Assembly (NCBI RefSeq): GCF_047601025.1
Contig: NZ_JASGJZ010000001.1
Span: forward strand, 2,976,001-3,040,000
Direction of reading: 5' to 3'
DNA length: 64,000 nucleotides
Origin: Pseudorhodoferax sp047601025
Lineage (GTDB): Bacteria > Pseudomonadota > Gammaproteobacteria > Burkholderiales > Burkholderiaceae_C
Positions 41,629-51,046 of this stretch are shown here, one piece after another (the stretch's first letter is position 1; each line of letters opens with the position of its first letter). A model generated the notes under the pieces. It searched no databases and was not told the DNA's origin. It worked only from the letters and a program-made list of their open reading frames with translations. The translations under genes and the position numbers were made by a program.

Positions 41629-41646
41629 CTGGATGCCAGCAACGAC

Positions 41647-42381
41647 ATGAATGCCTCCGTGAATGCCGATCCGGCCGAACTGGCGAAGTTTTCCGAACTG
41701 GCCCATCGCTGGTGGGATCCGGACAGCGAGTTTCGACCGCTCCATCAGATCAATCCGCTGCGCCTGAACTGGATCCAGGAATGCGCGCCGCTGCAGGAGC
41801 GGCAGGTGCTCGACGTGGGATGCGGCGGCGGCATCCTGGCCGACAGCATGGCCCGCCGCGGCGCCCAGGTGCTGGGCATCGACCTATCGACCAAGGCCTT
41901 GAAGGTCGCGCAGCTGCATGCGCTGGAGGCGCAGACGCCGAACATCCAGTACCGGGAGGTCAGCGCCGAGGAACTGGCGGCCGAGCGGCCGGCCAGCTTC
42001 GACGTCGTGACCTGCATGGAGATGCTCGAGCACGTGCCCGATCCGGCATCGGTGGTGCGGGCGTGCGCCACGCTCGTCAAGCCGGGCGGCTGGGTTTTCT
42101 TCTCGACGCTGAACCGCAATGCCAAGGCGTTCCTGTTCGCCATCGTCGGGGCGGAGTACCTGCTGAAGCTGCTGCCGCGCGGAACCCACCATTACGACAA
42201 GCTCATCCGGCCGAGCGAGTTGGCCAGCCATTGCCGCGCCGCCGGGCTGGATCTGCAGCGCAGCAGCGGGCTCGAATACAACCCCATCACGCGGCGGTAC
42301 TGGCTCAGTGGCGATACCAGCGTCAACTACATGATCGCCACGCGGCGGCCAGCGGCGGAGGCTGCGGATGGTGCGCGCTGA
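41647..42381 (+). CDS. ubiG: Ubiquinone O-methyltransferase UbiG
   Basis: A 244-aa SAM-dependent enzyme that performs both O-methylations of ubiquinone synthesis. It shows the N-terminal FSELAHRWWDPDSEFRPLH block, SAM motif VLDVGCGGGIL and CMEMLEHVPDP. The final 14 bases overlap the next gene, gph, as in many proteobacteria. Confidence 0.97.
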   Translation: MNASVNADPAELAKFSELAHRWWDPDSEFRPLHQINPLRLNWIQECAPLQERQVLDVGCGGGILADSMARRGAQVLGIDLSTKALKVAQLHALEAQTPNIQYREVSAEELAAERPASFDVVTCMEMLEHVPDPASVVRACATLVKPGGWVFFSTLNRNAKAFLFAIVGAEYLLKLLPRGTHHYDKLIRPSELASHCRAAGLDLQRSSGLEYNPITRRYWLSGDTSVNYMIATRRPAAEAADGAR

Positions 42382-43057
42382 CATCCGCGCCGTGCTGTTC
42401 GATCTGGACGGCACGCTGGTGGACAGCGCGCCCGACCTGGGCGCAGCGGCGGACCAGTTGCGCATCGACCGTGGCATGCCCGCGCTGGGCCCGGCGAGCT
42501 ACCGGCCCATGGCCGGCGCTGGCGCCCGCGGCATGCTGGGCGTCGCCTTCGGGATCGCGCCGGACCATCCGGACTTTCCGACACTGCGCGAAGAGTTCTT
42601 CTGCAACTACGAGCGGCGGCTGACCCGGTCGACGCAGCCGTTCGACGGTGTGTCCGAGGTCGTGGCGGTGCTGTGCCGCCATGGCCTGCCATGGGGCGTG
42701 GTCACCAACAAGGCCACGCGCTTCTCCGCGCCGCTGACACGCGCGATGCCGTTGTTCGCATCGGCCAGCGTGGTCGTGAGCGGCGACACGACGCCGCATG
42801 CCAAGCCCCATCCGGCCCCGCTGCTGGAGGCGGCGCGGGTGCTCGGCGTCGCGCCGGGCGACTGCCTCTACGTCGGCGACGACGAGCGCGACATCCAGGC
42901 CGGCCGCGCCGCCGGCATGGGGACCGTGGCCGCCAGCTACGGCTATCTGGGGCGCGCCATCGAGGTGCGGCAATGGGGCAGCGATGCCGTCATCGCCACG
43001 CCGATCGAGTTGTTGGCCCTGCTCGGTCTTGCAAATCCGGGCCTGGGCCTAAAATGA
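42368..43057 (+). CDS. gph: HAD family phosphatase, phosphoglycolate phosphatase type
   Basis: A 229-aa HAD hydrolase. The nucleophile motif is DLDGTLVDS (12-20), motif II VTNKA, motif III near KPHPAPLL and motif IV GDDERDIQAG. The ubiG-gph pairing supports a phosphoglycolate or MurNAc-6-phosphate phosphatase assignment (Gph or MupP); sequence alone does not decide. tmRNA begins eight bases after the stop. Confidence 0.87.
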   Translation: MVRADIRAVLFDLDGTLVDSAPDLGAAADQLRIDRGMPALGPASYRPMAGAGARGMLGVAFGIAPDHPDFPTLREEFFCNYERRLTRSTQPFDGVSEVVAVLCRHGLPWGVVTNKATRFSAPLTRAMPLFASASVVVSGDTTPHAKPHPAPLLEAARVLGVAPGDCLYVGDDERDIQAGRAAGMGTVAASYGYLGRAIEVRQWGSDAVIATPIELLALLGLANPGLGLK

Positions 43058-43065
43058 CAGGTTCT

Positions 43066-43453
43066 GGGGCTGCATTGGTTTCGACGCGGGTTCGGAATCG
43101 CAGTGGTGCATGTCGAGCTGAATGTGCTCGTTAAACCTGTTCAAACAAAGTAACTGCAAACGACGAACGTTTCGCACTCGCCGCTTAAACACCGGTGAGC
43201 CTTACAACAGCACGCCGACGGGCTGGGCAAGGGGTGAATGGGCGCAAGCCCTGAGCTCCCGGCTGTAAGGGCATTCACGTCGGCTGGTTCCTGGCCGGGC
43301 ACCTTGGCCAGGGACGAGATCCAAGGGTGCTGGCGTCTCGTGGAGCGTGCGGCTGCGCGCCACGGGGGGTGAGATCCAAAACAGACCGCTAAACATGTAG
43401 ATCTGCGCGAGGATGGCTTGCGGACGGGGGTTCGAATCCCCCCAGCTCCACCA
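43066..43453 (+). ncRNA. ssrA: tmRNA (ssrA)
   Basis: One-piece tmRNA of 388 bases. The 5' end GGGGCTG pairs with CAGCTCC before the encoded ACCA (43450-43453); a T-arm GGGGGTTCGAATCCCCC lies near the 3' end. The tag reading frame starts at the resume codon GCA at 43156 and encodes ANDERFALAA, stop at 43186-43188. It rescues stalled ribosomes with SmpB and tags the peptides for proteolysis. Confidence 0.98.
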
Positions 43454-43464
43454 AGATGACGTCC

Positions 43465-43500
43465 AAGGGCGTTCGCCGAAGTCCGGTGAACGCCCTTTTT
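43465..43500 (+). terminator. Intrinsic terminator after tmRNA
   Basis: The stem AAGGGCGTTC / GAACGCCCTT, with a 13-base loop, is followed by a T tract (43496-43500 and on). It lies 12 bases after the CCA end of tmRNA. Confidence 0.85.
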
Positions 43501-43689
43501 CTTTGCCCACTGCTCCGTCGCCAGGGAAGCGCCGACTGGGAGCCGCTCCCCGTGCCCAGCGGCCGCAGCCTTGGTGAAGCGCATCCCACCGGGTGCCAGG
43601 GGCCTGGCCGGCATGGCGCCGGCGCCGGAGCCCGCCGGGCATCTCCACCTAAAATCCCGCCCCTTCCTGAGCTTCCCGGACCCAATCCC

Positions 43690-45036
43690 ATGACCGCCAC
43701 CATCCTCAACCGCCTGCCCGCAGGCGAGCGCGTCGGCATCGCCTTCTCGGGCGGCCTGGACACCAGCGCCGCCGTGCACTGGATGCGCGCCAAGGGCGCG
43801 ATTCCCTGCGCCTACACCGCCAACCTGGGCCAGCCCGACGAGAGCGACTACGAGGACATTCCGCGCAAGGCGCTGGCCTACGGCGCCGACAAGGCGCGCC
43901 TGATCGACTGCCGCCCGCAGCTGGTGGCCGAGGGCATCGCGGCGATCCAGTCCGGCGCCTTCCACATCACCACCGGCGGCGCGACCTACTTCAACACCAC
44001 GCCGCTGGGCCGCGCGGTCACCGGCACGGTGCTGGTCGTCGCGATGCGCGAGGACGGCGTGGACATCTGGGGCGACGGCAGCACCTACAAGGGCAACGAC
44101 ATCGAGCGCTTCTACCGCTACGGCCTGCTGGCCAACCCGAAGCTGCGCATCTACAAGCCCTGGCTGGACCAGCAGTTCATCGACGAACTGGGTGGCCGCA
44201 AGGAGATGAGCGAATACCTGATCGCCAACGGCTTCGACTACAAGATGAGCGTGGAGAAGGCCTACAGCACCGACTCCAACCTGCTGGGCGCCACGCACGA
44301 GGCCAAGGACCTGGAGTTCCTGGACAAGGGCATCAACATCGTCAAGCCCATCATGGGCGTGGCCTTCTGGCGCGAGGACGTGGCCGTCAAGCCCGAGACC
44401 GTGTCGGTGCGCTTCGAGGAAGGCCAGCCGGTGGCGCTGAACGGCCGCACGTTCGAGTCGCCGCTGGCCCTGTTCATGGAGGCCAACGCTATCGGCGGCC
44501 GCCACGGCCTGGGCATGTGCGACCAGATCGAGAACCGCATCATCGAGGCCAAGAGCCGCGGCATCTACGAGGCCCCGGGCATGGCGCTGCTGCACATCGC
44601 CTACGAGCGCCTGGTCACCGGCATCCACAACGAGGACACCATCGAGCAGTACCGCGCCAACGGCCGCCGCCTGGGCCGCCTGCTGTACCAGGGCCGCTGG
44701 TTCGACAGCCAGGCGCTGATGCTGCGCGAGACGGCGCAGCGCTGGGTGGCGCGCGCGGTCACCGGCGAGGTCACGCTGGAGCTGCGCCGCGGCAACGACT
44801 ATTCGCTGCTCGACACCACCAGTCCGAACCTCACCTACAAGCCCGAGCGCCTGTCGATGGAGAAGGTGGAGGACGCCGCCTTCACGCCGGCCGACCGCAT
44901 CGGCCAGCTGACCATGCGCAACCTGGACATCGCCGACACGCGCGAGAAGCTGTCCATCTACAGCGGCGTGGGCCTGCTGGGCAAGGACAGCGGGACCGAC
45001 CTGCCGCTGCTGGCGCACGGCGAGCCGGGCCAGTAA
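43690..45036 (+). CDS. argG: Argininosuccinate synthase
   Basis: A 448-aa ATP-dependent ligase of arginine synthesis joining citrulline and aspartate. The PP-loop is FSGGLDTSAAV (about 19-29), followed by TANLGQPDESDYEDI and STYKGNDIERFYRYG. The length and the YTANLGQPDE region match the E. coli-type long form, not the 400-aa form. ATG 43690 gives the normal N terminus; an upstream in-frame extension toward tmRNA is rejected. Confidence 0.97.
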   Translation: MTATILNRLPAGERVGIAFSGGLDTSAAVHWMRAKGAIPCAYTANLGQPDESDYEDIPRKALAYGADKARLIDCRPQLVAEGIAAIQSGAFHITTGGATYFNTTPLGRAVTGTVLVVAMREDGVDIWGDGSTYKGNDIERFYRYGLLANPKLRIYKPWLDQQFIDELGGRKEMSEYLIANGFDYKMSVEKAYSTDSNLLGATHEAKDLEFLDKGINIVKPIMGVAFWREDVAVKPETVSVRFEEGQPVALNGRTFESPLALFMEANAIGGRHGLGMCDQIENRIIEAKSRGIYEAPGMALLHIAYERLVTGIHNEDTIEQYRANGRRLGRLLYQGRWFDSQALMLRETAQRWVARAVTGEVTLELRRGNDYSLLDTTSPNLTYKPERLSMEKVEDAAFTPADRIGQLTMRNLDIADTREKLSIYSGVGLLGKDSGTDLPLLAHGEPGQ

Positions 45037-45075
45037 GGCCCCCGGCGACTCCGGGCGACCACCCGCTCCCGCGCC

Positions 45076-45786
45076 ATGACGCTGGAACTGCCGAGCGCGC
45101 TGGGCAAGAGCTTCCTCTTCGCGTTCGCGGCGGTGCTGCCGATCCTAAACCCGGCCGCCGTGGCGCCGGTGTTCCTGAGCCTGACCGAGGGCGCCTCGGC
45201 GCAGACGCGCGCCGTGCTGGCGCGCCGCATCGCGCGCAACGTGTTCTGGCTGCTGCTGGGCGCCATGCTGACCGGCGTCTACGTGCTCGACTTCTTCGGC
45301 ATCTCGCTGCCAATCGTGCGCGTGGGTGGCGGGCTGGTGGTGGCGTCCAGCGCCTGGCGGCTGCTGAGCACCTCGCAGTCCCTGGGCAAGAGCCACACGG
45401 AGCTGGTCGAGGCCTACACGCCCGAGATGGCGCGGCGCCAGGCCTTCTATCCGCTGACCTTCCCGATCACGTCCGGGCCGGGCTCGATCACGGCGGCGAT
45501 CACGGTCGGCGTCTCGCTGGCCGACGCGCGGCTGTCGCTGGCGCTGGCGCGCACCGGCGGCGCGGTGCTGGCGCTGCTGGCGGTCGGCGCGCTGGTGTAC
45601 CTGGCGTTCCGCTACGCCGAGCAACTGCTCAAGCCGCTGGGCGAGGCCGGCATGGTCATCTTCCTGCGGCTGTCGGCCTTCATCCTGCTGTGCCTGGGCG
45701 TGCAGATCGTCTGGGACGGTTTGCACGAACTGGGCGTGGGGCTGCTGCGCGACGGGCTGCTGGCCGTCCGGCCGCCGGGCGCGTAG
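45076..45786 (+). CDS. MarC family membrane protein
   Basis: A 236-aa inner-membrane protein with about six membrane helices, PILNPAAVAPVFLSLT in the first loop and FYPLTFPITSGPGSI in the centre, both family hallmarks. MarC (UPF0056) was once linked to multiple antibiotic resistance; the link was later questioned and the substrate is unknown. It starts 39 bases after argG and converges with the SMP-30 gene. Confidence 0.9.
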   Translation: MTLELPSALGKSFLFAFAAVLPILNPAAVAPVFLSLTEGASAQTRAVLARRIARNVFWLLLGAMLTGVYVLDFFGISLPIVRVGGGLVVASSAWRLLSTSQSLGKSHTELVEAYTPEMARRQAFYPLTFPITSGPGSITAAITVGVSLADARLSLALARTGGAVLALLAVGALVYLAFRYAEQLLKPLGEAGMVIFLRLSAFILLCLGVQIVWDGLHELGVGLLRDGLLAVRPPGA

Positions 45787-45808
45787 GCGACCCGAGGTGG
45801 GGCGCGGC

Positions 45809-46747
45809 TCAGCCGCCGGCCGCCCCCTGCGTGTTCACGTACAGCGCGTACACCGACTGGCTTGCCGCCATGAACAGCCGGTTGCGGTGCCGGCCGCCGA
45901 AGCACAGGTTGGCGCAGCGCTCGGGCAGCAGGATGCGGCCGATGGTCGCGCCGTCGGGGGCGAACACGCGCACGCCGTCGTGGCCCTCGCCGGTGCCCCA
46001 GCCGGCCCACAGGTTGCCGTCCACGTCGCAGCGGAAGCCGTCGGGCGACTCGTCCGGGCCGCAGGTGTGGAACACCCGGTCGTTCTGCAGCGTGGCGCCG
46101 TCGGCGGCCACGTCGAACACGCGGATGCGCTTGGGCGCCGCGCCGGACTCGACCACGTACAGCCGCCGCTCGTCCGGCGAGAAGGTCAGGCCGTTCGGCC
46201 GCGCCACCGCGTCCGTCACCACCGTGGTCGTGCCGGTGGCGGGGTCGTGGCGGTAGACGCACTCGGGCCGCTCGGGTGCGGCCGGCACGCCCTCGTACCA
46301 GCCCAGGATGCCGAACGGCGGATCGGTGAACCAGACGCTGCCGTCGGACTTGACCACCACGTCGTTCGGCGAATTCAGCCGCGCGCCCTCGAAGCGGTCC
46401 ACCAGCGTGGTGATGCTGCCGTCGTACTCGGTGCGCACGACGCGGCGGCCCAGGTGCTCGCAGCCGACCAGCCGGCCCTGGCGGTCGCGCGTGTGGCCGT
46501 TGGCGTGGCCCGAGGGCTGGCGGAACACGCCGACGGCGCCGGTCGCCTCGTCCCAGCGCATGATCCGGTCGTTCGGCACGTCGCTCCACAGCAGGTAGCG
46601 GCCGTCGCCGAACCAGACCGGCCCCTCGGCCCAGCGCATGCCGGTGGCGATGCGCTCCACCGCGGCCGCGGCGACGCGGTAGCGCGCGAAGCGGGGATCG
46701 AGGACGACCACGGCGGGATCGGGATAGCGGGACGCGGGTTGCCACAT
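45809..46747 (-). CDS. SMP-30/gluconolactonase family hydrolase
   Basis: A 312-aa six-bladed beta-propeller. It shows WAEGPVWFGDGRYLLWSD near the N terminus, the metal-site Asn/Asp in RLNSPNDVVVKSDGSVWFTD and RPNGLTFSPDE, and DGFRCDVDGNLWAG, typical of lactonases such as gluconolactonase. No signal peptide is visible. Sugar substrate unknown. ATG 46747 chosen as an in-frame extension upstream is not conserved-looking. Confidence 0.9.
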   Translation of the reverse strand: MWQPASRYPDPAVVVLDPRFARYRVAAAAVERIATGMRWAEGPVWFGDGRYLLWSDVPNDRIMRWDEATGAVGVFRQPSGHANGHTRDRQGRLVGCEHLGRRVVRTEYDGSITTLVDRFEGARLNSPNDVVVKSDGSVWFTDPPFGILGWYEGVPAAPERPECVYRHDPATGTTTVVTDAVARPNGLTFSPDERRLYVVESGAAPKRIRVFDVAADGATLQNDRVFHTCGPDESPDGFRCDVDGNLWAGWGTGEGHDGVRVFAPDGATIGRILLPERCANLCFGGRHRNRLFMAASQSVYALYVNTQGAAGG

Positions 46748-46856
46748 GGTGCGTGCAGGGAGCGGGGGGATGCCGCGCAGTATGCCCGGCGCCGGCGGGG
46801 CCATGGCCTGCGGCGCGGGCCGCCGGGATAATCCGCGCCTGCTTCGGAGCCTGCCC

Positions 46857-49376
46857 GTGACCCCCTCCTTCCTGTCCCTCGGTTGGCGCACCCTGTGGCG
46901 CGACCTGCGCTCCGGCGAGCTGCGCCTGCTGCTGGTGGCCGTGACGCTGGCCGTGGCCGCGCTGACGGCCGTGGGCTTCTTCGCCGACCGGCTGCAGGGC
47001 GGCCTGGCGCGCGACGCGCGCCAGCTGATCGGCGGCGACGCGGTGCTGGTCAGCGACAACCCGGCGCCGCCGCAGTTCGCCGAGCGCGCACGCGCATTGG
47101 CCCTGCAGACCGCTACCACGCTGGACTTCCCGACCATGGGCCGCGCGCCGGACGACCGGGGCGGCGCGGCCCGGCTGGTGGCGCTGAAGGCCGTGGAGCC
47201 GGGCTACCCGCTGCGTGGCAGCCTGCAGGTGGCGGCGCGGCCCGGCGAGGCCGGGGCCGTCACGCGCGAGATCCCGGCGCGCGGCGAGGCCTGGGTCGAT
47301 GCGCCGCTGCTGGACGCGCTGGGCCTGGCGGTCGGCGACCAACTGCTGCTGGGCGACGCCAGTTTCCGCATCGCGCGCATCCTCCTGGTCGAGCCCGACC
47401 GCGGCAGCGGCTTCATGAGCTTCGCGCCGCGCGTGATGGTCCACGCCGGCGACCTGCCGGCCACCCGGCTGGTGCAGCCGGCCAGCCGCATCCGCTGGCG
47501 CATGGCCGTGGCCGGCGCGGAGCCGGCGGTGCAGGCCTTCGTGCGCTTCGCCGAGGCCGAGATCCACGGCGCCGCGGCCCGCGGCCTGCGCCTGGAATCG
47601 CTGGAGAGCGGCCGGCCCGAGATGCGCCAGACGCTGGACCGCGCCGACAAGTTCCTGAACCTGGTGGCGCTGCTGTCGGCGCTGCTGAGCGCCGTGGCCG
47701 TGGCGCTGGCCGCGCGCAGCTTCGCGGCCCGCCACCTGGACGACTGCGCGATGCTGCGCGTGCTGGGCGTGCCGCAGCGCGCGATCGCGCTGTCGTATGC
47801 GTTCGAATTCCTGCTGGCCGGCCTGTTCGCCAGCCTGGCGGGCGTGGTGCTGGGTTTCGCGGTGCACCACGTGTTCGTGCTGCTGCTGGCCGGGCTGGTC
47901 GATGCCGCGCTGCCGGCCGCCACGGTCCGGCCGGCGCTGCACGGCCTGGGCGTCGGGCTGACGCTGCTGGCCGCCTTCGGCCTGCCGCCGGTGCTGCAGC
48001 TGGCGCGCGTGCCGCCGCTGCGGGTGATCCGGCGCGACCTGGGCCAGCTCAAGCCGGCCTCGCTGGCCGTGCTGGGCGTGGGCGTGCTGGGCTTCGTCGC
48101 ACTGCTGCTGGCCACCAGCCGCGACCTGGTGCTGGGCCTGATCGCCGTGGGCGGCTTCGCCGGCGCGGTGCTGCTGTTCGCCGGCCTGTCCTGGCTGGCG
48201 GTGCGGCTGCTGCGCGCCGGCGTGAACGAGGCCACGGCGCCGCGCTGGCTGGTGCTGGCCACGCGCCAGGTGTCGGCGCGGCCGGCCTACACCGTGGTGC
48301 AGGTCAGCGCGCTGGCGGTCGGCCTGCTGGCGCTGGCGCTGCTGGTGCTGCTGCGCACCGACCTGATCGGCGCCTGGCGCCAGGCCACGCCGCCCGACGC
48401 GCCCAACCGCTTCGTCATCAACATCCTGCCCGAGCAGGGCGCGGACTTCCGCCGCATGCTGGACGAGGCCGGCGTGCACCGCTACGACTGGTACCCGATG
48501 TTCCGCGGCCGGCTGGTGGCGGTGAACGGCCGCGCCGTGGCGCCCGAGGACTACGCCGACGAGCGCGCGCGCCGCCTGGTGGACCGCGAGTTCAACCTCT
48601 CGCACGCGGCCGAGCGCCCGCCGCACAACACCATCGTCGGCGGCCGCTGGACCGCGGGCGAGGCCGGCGCCGTCAGCGTCGAGCAGGGCCTGGCCGAGAC
48701 GCTGGGCCTGAAGCTCGGCGACCGCCTGCGCTTCGACGTCGGCGGCATGCCGTCGGAGGCCCGCATCACCTCGCTGCGCAAGGTCGACTGGGGCTCGCTG
48801 CACGCGAACTTCTTCGTGATGTACCCGCTGGCCGCGATGCCGGAGGTGCCGATCACCTACCTGGCGGCCTACCGCGCGCCGCCGGCCGCCGGCTTCGACA
48901 ACGCGCTGGTGCGCGCCTTCCCGAACGTGACCAGCGTGGACATGAGCAGCGCGCTGGCCCAGGTGCAGGCGGTGCTCGACCAGGTGGTGCGCGCGGTGGA
49001 GTTCCTGTTCGGCTTCACGCTCGCGGCCGGGCTGGTGGTGCTGTTCGCGGCCATCACCGCCACGCGCGAGGAGCGCGCGCGCGAGTACGCCATCATGCGC
49101 GCCGTCGGCGCCGGCAGCGCCCTGCTGCGCCAGGTGCAGCGCGCCGAGCTGGCCGGCGTCGGCGTGCTGGCCGGCGTGCTGGCCACGGGGGTGGCCATGG
49201 CGGTCGGCTGGGCGCTGGCGCGCTTCGTGTTCGAGTTCAGCTGGACCGGTTCGGCCTGGGTGCCGCTGGCCGGCGCGCTGGCCGGCGCCGTGCTGGCGCT
49301 GGGCGCGGGCTGGTGGGGCCTGCGCGAGGTTCTGCGCCGGCCGGTGGTGGACACGCTGCGCAGGGCCGCGGCATGA
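46857..49376 (+). CDS. FtsX-type ABC transporter permease (YbbP-like)
   Basis: An 839-aa permease with one N-terminal membrane helix, a large periplasmic domain, a bundle of helices in the centre (about 280-480), a second periplasmic domain and three C-terminal helices with the FtsX signature (ATREERAREYAIMRAVGAG). This matches the YbbP family, which acts with a YbbA-type ATPase; no such ATPase gene is next to it here. GTG 46857 (MTPSFLSLGW) is the likely start. The stop overlaps the next gene (ATGA). Confidence 0.9.
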   Translation: MTPSFLSLGWRTLWRDLRSGELRLLLVAVTLAVAALTAVGFFADRLQGGLARDARQLIGGDAVLVSDNPAPPQFAERARALALQTATTLDFPTMGRAPDDRGGAARLVALKAVEPGYPLRGSLQVAARPGEAGAVTREIPARGEAWVDAPLLDALGLAVGDQLLLGDASFRIARILLVEPDRGSGFMSFAPRVMVHAGDLPATRLVQPASRIRWRMAVAGAEPAVQAFVRFAEAEIHGAAARGLRLESLESGRPEMRQTLDRADKFLNLVALLSALLSAVAVALAARSFAARHLDDCAMLRVLGVPQRAIALSYAFEFLLAGLFASLAGVVLGFAVHHVFVLLLAGLVDAALPAATVRPALHGLGVGLTLLAAFGLPPVLQLARVPPLRVIRRDLGQLKPASLAVLGVGVLGFVALLLATSRDLVLGLIAVGGFAGAVLLFAGLSWLAVRLLRAGVNEATAPRWLVLATRQVSARPAYTVVQVSALAVGLLALALLVLLRTDLIGAWRQATPPDAPNRFVINILPEQGADFRRMLDEAGVHRYDWYPMFRGRLVAVNGRAVAPEDYADERARRLVDREFNLSHAAERPPHNTIVGGRWTAGEAGAVSVEQGLAETLGLKLGDRLRFDVGGMPSEARITSLRKVDWGSLHANFFVMYPLAAMPEVPITYLAAYRAPPAAGFDNALVRAFPNVTSVDMSSALAQVQAVLDQVVRAVEFLFGFTLAAGLVVLFAAITATREERAREYAIMRAVGAGSALLRQVQRAELAGVGVLAGVLATGVAMAVGWALARFVFEFSWTGSAWVPLAGALAGAVLALGAGWWGLREVLRRPVVDTLRRAAA

Positions 49377-49780
49377 CGGCGCCGCCGGGCCCCCCGGCAC
49401 CGGCCACGCCGTTCGAGTGGATCGGCGGCGAGGACCGGGTGCACGCGCTGGTCGAGCGCTTCTACGACCTGATGGACCTGGAGCCGGCCTACGCCGCGCT
49501 GCGCGCGGCGCACGGGCCGGCGCTGGACAACGCGCGCCAGCGGCTGTTCTGGTTCCTGTGCGGCTGGCTGGGCGGGCCGTCGTACTACACCGACCGCTTC
49601 GGCCACCCGCGGCTGCGCGCCCGGCACCTGCCGTTCGCGATCGGCATCCGCGAGCGCGACCAGTGGCTGGCCTGCATGGACCAGGCCATGGGCGAGACCG
49701 GCGTGCCCGAGGACCTGCGCGCGCGGCTGCGCGAGAGCTTCTTCCAGACGGCGGACTGGATGCGGAACAAGGGGGGGTGA
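49373..49780 (+). CDS. Group II truncated haemoglobin
   Basis: A 135-aa globin beginning TPFEWIGGEDRVHALVERFYDLMD. The proximal-His region is RARHLPFAIG (His near 83), and Trp in DQWLACMDQAM corresponds to the group II WG8. Length is typical. Such globins bind oxygen or react with NO and peroxide. It overlaps the permease gene by four bases (ATGA), so the two are co-translated. Confidence 0.9.
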   Translation: MTAPPGPPAPATPFEWIGGEDRVHALVERFYDLMDLEPAYAALRAAHGPALDNARQRLFWFLCGWLGGPSYYTDRFGHPRLRARHLPFAIGIRERDQWLACMDQAMGETGVPEDLRARLRESFFQTADWMRNKGG

Positions 49781-50205
49781 GAGAGGCCGATCCACCGGCA
49801 CCGCCGTTTCGGCGCGGATGCCGGCTGCGCGATCGAGCCATCGATGGTGGTGTGGAGGCGAAGCGGTCGATCAACGTCGGCGGGGCGTCCTCCAGTTGCG
49901 CCCTGGCGTCGTCCTGTGCCGTGAATGCTTGGACGGGGCCGTGGTCGATCCGCGCTGCGAACGTCGTTTCCAGCCACGCCGCCGTGCTTCCATGACGCTG
50001 TGAAGGCCGCGGCCGGACCCTTGGCCCCCGACGCACGCTTGGCCGTGCTCCGGTCGGCAGGGCGTGCATGGAGTCGGTCGAGGTCGGGTCGCAGCCGCAG
50101 CGTGCGGAGGCCGGCATGGCGTGGCCGTTGTCCGTCCTGGTCCGCGGCGCGCTGTCCGCAGCCTGGCGGTTCCTACAATGCGGGCTTTCTGCCAGGAGTT
50201 TCCCC
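49781..50205. other. Intergenic region without recognisable gene
   Basis: A 425-base gap between the haemoglobin gene and the amino-acid binding protein. Its end holds TACAAT (50173-50178) with a weak CTGTCC 16 bases upstream, a plausible promoter for the ABC operon. Short open frames on both strands show no family features. The middle could be a decayed gene fragment, but I cannot name one. Confidence 0.5.
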
Positions 50206-51039
50206 GTGTCGACTAAGCGTTTCTTCCTCGGTGCCGTGGCGGCACTGGTCTCGATGGCCGCCAGCGGGCTCAGCTCCGCGCAGGAGACCGAGTCTTCGAT
50301 GGCCCGGGTACAGCGCACCAAGGTGCTCCGCGTGGGCGCCATCGCCGGGGCGATTCCGTACTTCAACAAGGACCTGGCGACCGGCAAGTGGGATGGCTTC
50401 GGGCCCGATTTTTCCGAGAGCCTGGCGAAGAAGCTTGGCGCCCGCGTCGAATACGTCGAGACGACCTGGGGCAACGCGGTGCTGGACTTGCAGTCCAACA
50501 AGATCGACGCGATGTTCGGCATGGCGCCTACGCCTGCGCGCCAGGAGGTCGTGAACTTCACGGACACGCTGTTCGACAACACCTACACCGTGGTATGCCG
50601 CAAGGGGGTCACGGTCAAGAACTGGGACGATCTGAATGCTTCCAAGGACCGCGTCGTGGTGGACGTCGGCTCCAGCCACGACCAACTGGCTACGCGTATC
50701 CTGCCCAAGGCCAACGTGAGCCGGCTGGAGAACAGCGGCGCGGCGACGATGGCGTTGTCGGCCGGCCGGGCCGATTGCCAGATCCTCGTGATCCTGCTGG
50801 CCCAGCCACTGCTGGCCAAGCGCCCGAACATCGGCACCATGACCATTCCCGCGCCGACCTACACCGCGCCGGTCAGCATCGGCCTGCGCAAGGAGAGCGA
50901 CAGCGCCCTGCAGAAGGCGGTCAACGAATGGCTGGCCGATGCGCGCGCCAAGGGCGAGGTCCGCTCCACGATCCTGAAGAACATGGAAAAGCTCGCCGGC
51001 GTGCCAGCCAGCGCCTTTCCGCCCGAGATCAAGTTCTGA
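50206..51039 (+). CDS. Amino-acid ABC transporter substrate-binding protein
   Basis: A 277-aa periplasmic binding protein (SBP family 3). A GTG start at 50206 with CAGGAG upstream gives a signal peptide MSTKRFFLGAVAALVSMAAS ending near SSAQE. The mature protein shows VLRVGAIAGAIPYF, GFGPDFSESLAKKLG and LDLQSNKIDAMFGMAPTPAR, with the ligand-binding Arg in the last block. First gene of an importer unit with the next two genes. Ligand unknown; polar or charged amino acid inferred. Confidence 0.93.
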   Translation: MSTKRFFLGAVAALVSMAASGLSSAQETESSMARVQRTKVLRVGAIAGAIPYFNKDLATGKWDGFGPDFSESLAKKLGARVEYVETTWGNAVLDLQSNKIDAMFGMAPTPARQEVVNFTDTLFDNTYTVVCRKGVTVKNWDDLNASKDRVVVDVGSSHDQLATRILPKANVSRLENSGAATMALSAGRADCQILVILLAQPLLAKRPNIGTMTIPAPTYTAPVSIGLRKESDSALQKAVNEWLADARAKGEVRSTILKNMEKLAGVPASAFPPEIKF

Positions 51040-51046
51040 CACGGCC

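Noticed and set aside
43141..43660. Protein-coding frames across tmRNA
   Set aside because: The region is explained by tmRNA structure, tag and terminator; the frames have no homology features.
49781..50205. Possible transposase or regulator remnant
   Set aside because: Short frames on both strands carry no DDE, helix-turn-helix or terminal inverted repeats that I can see; left as unassigned intergenic DNA.
45612..50582. A 1656-aa minus-strand open frame across marC, SMP-30, permease and globin
   Set aside because: It is antisense to well-recognised genes, with low-complexity His/Gln/Arg composition and no domain; an artefact of GC-rich codon bias.
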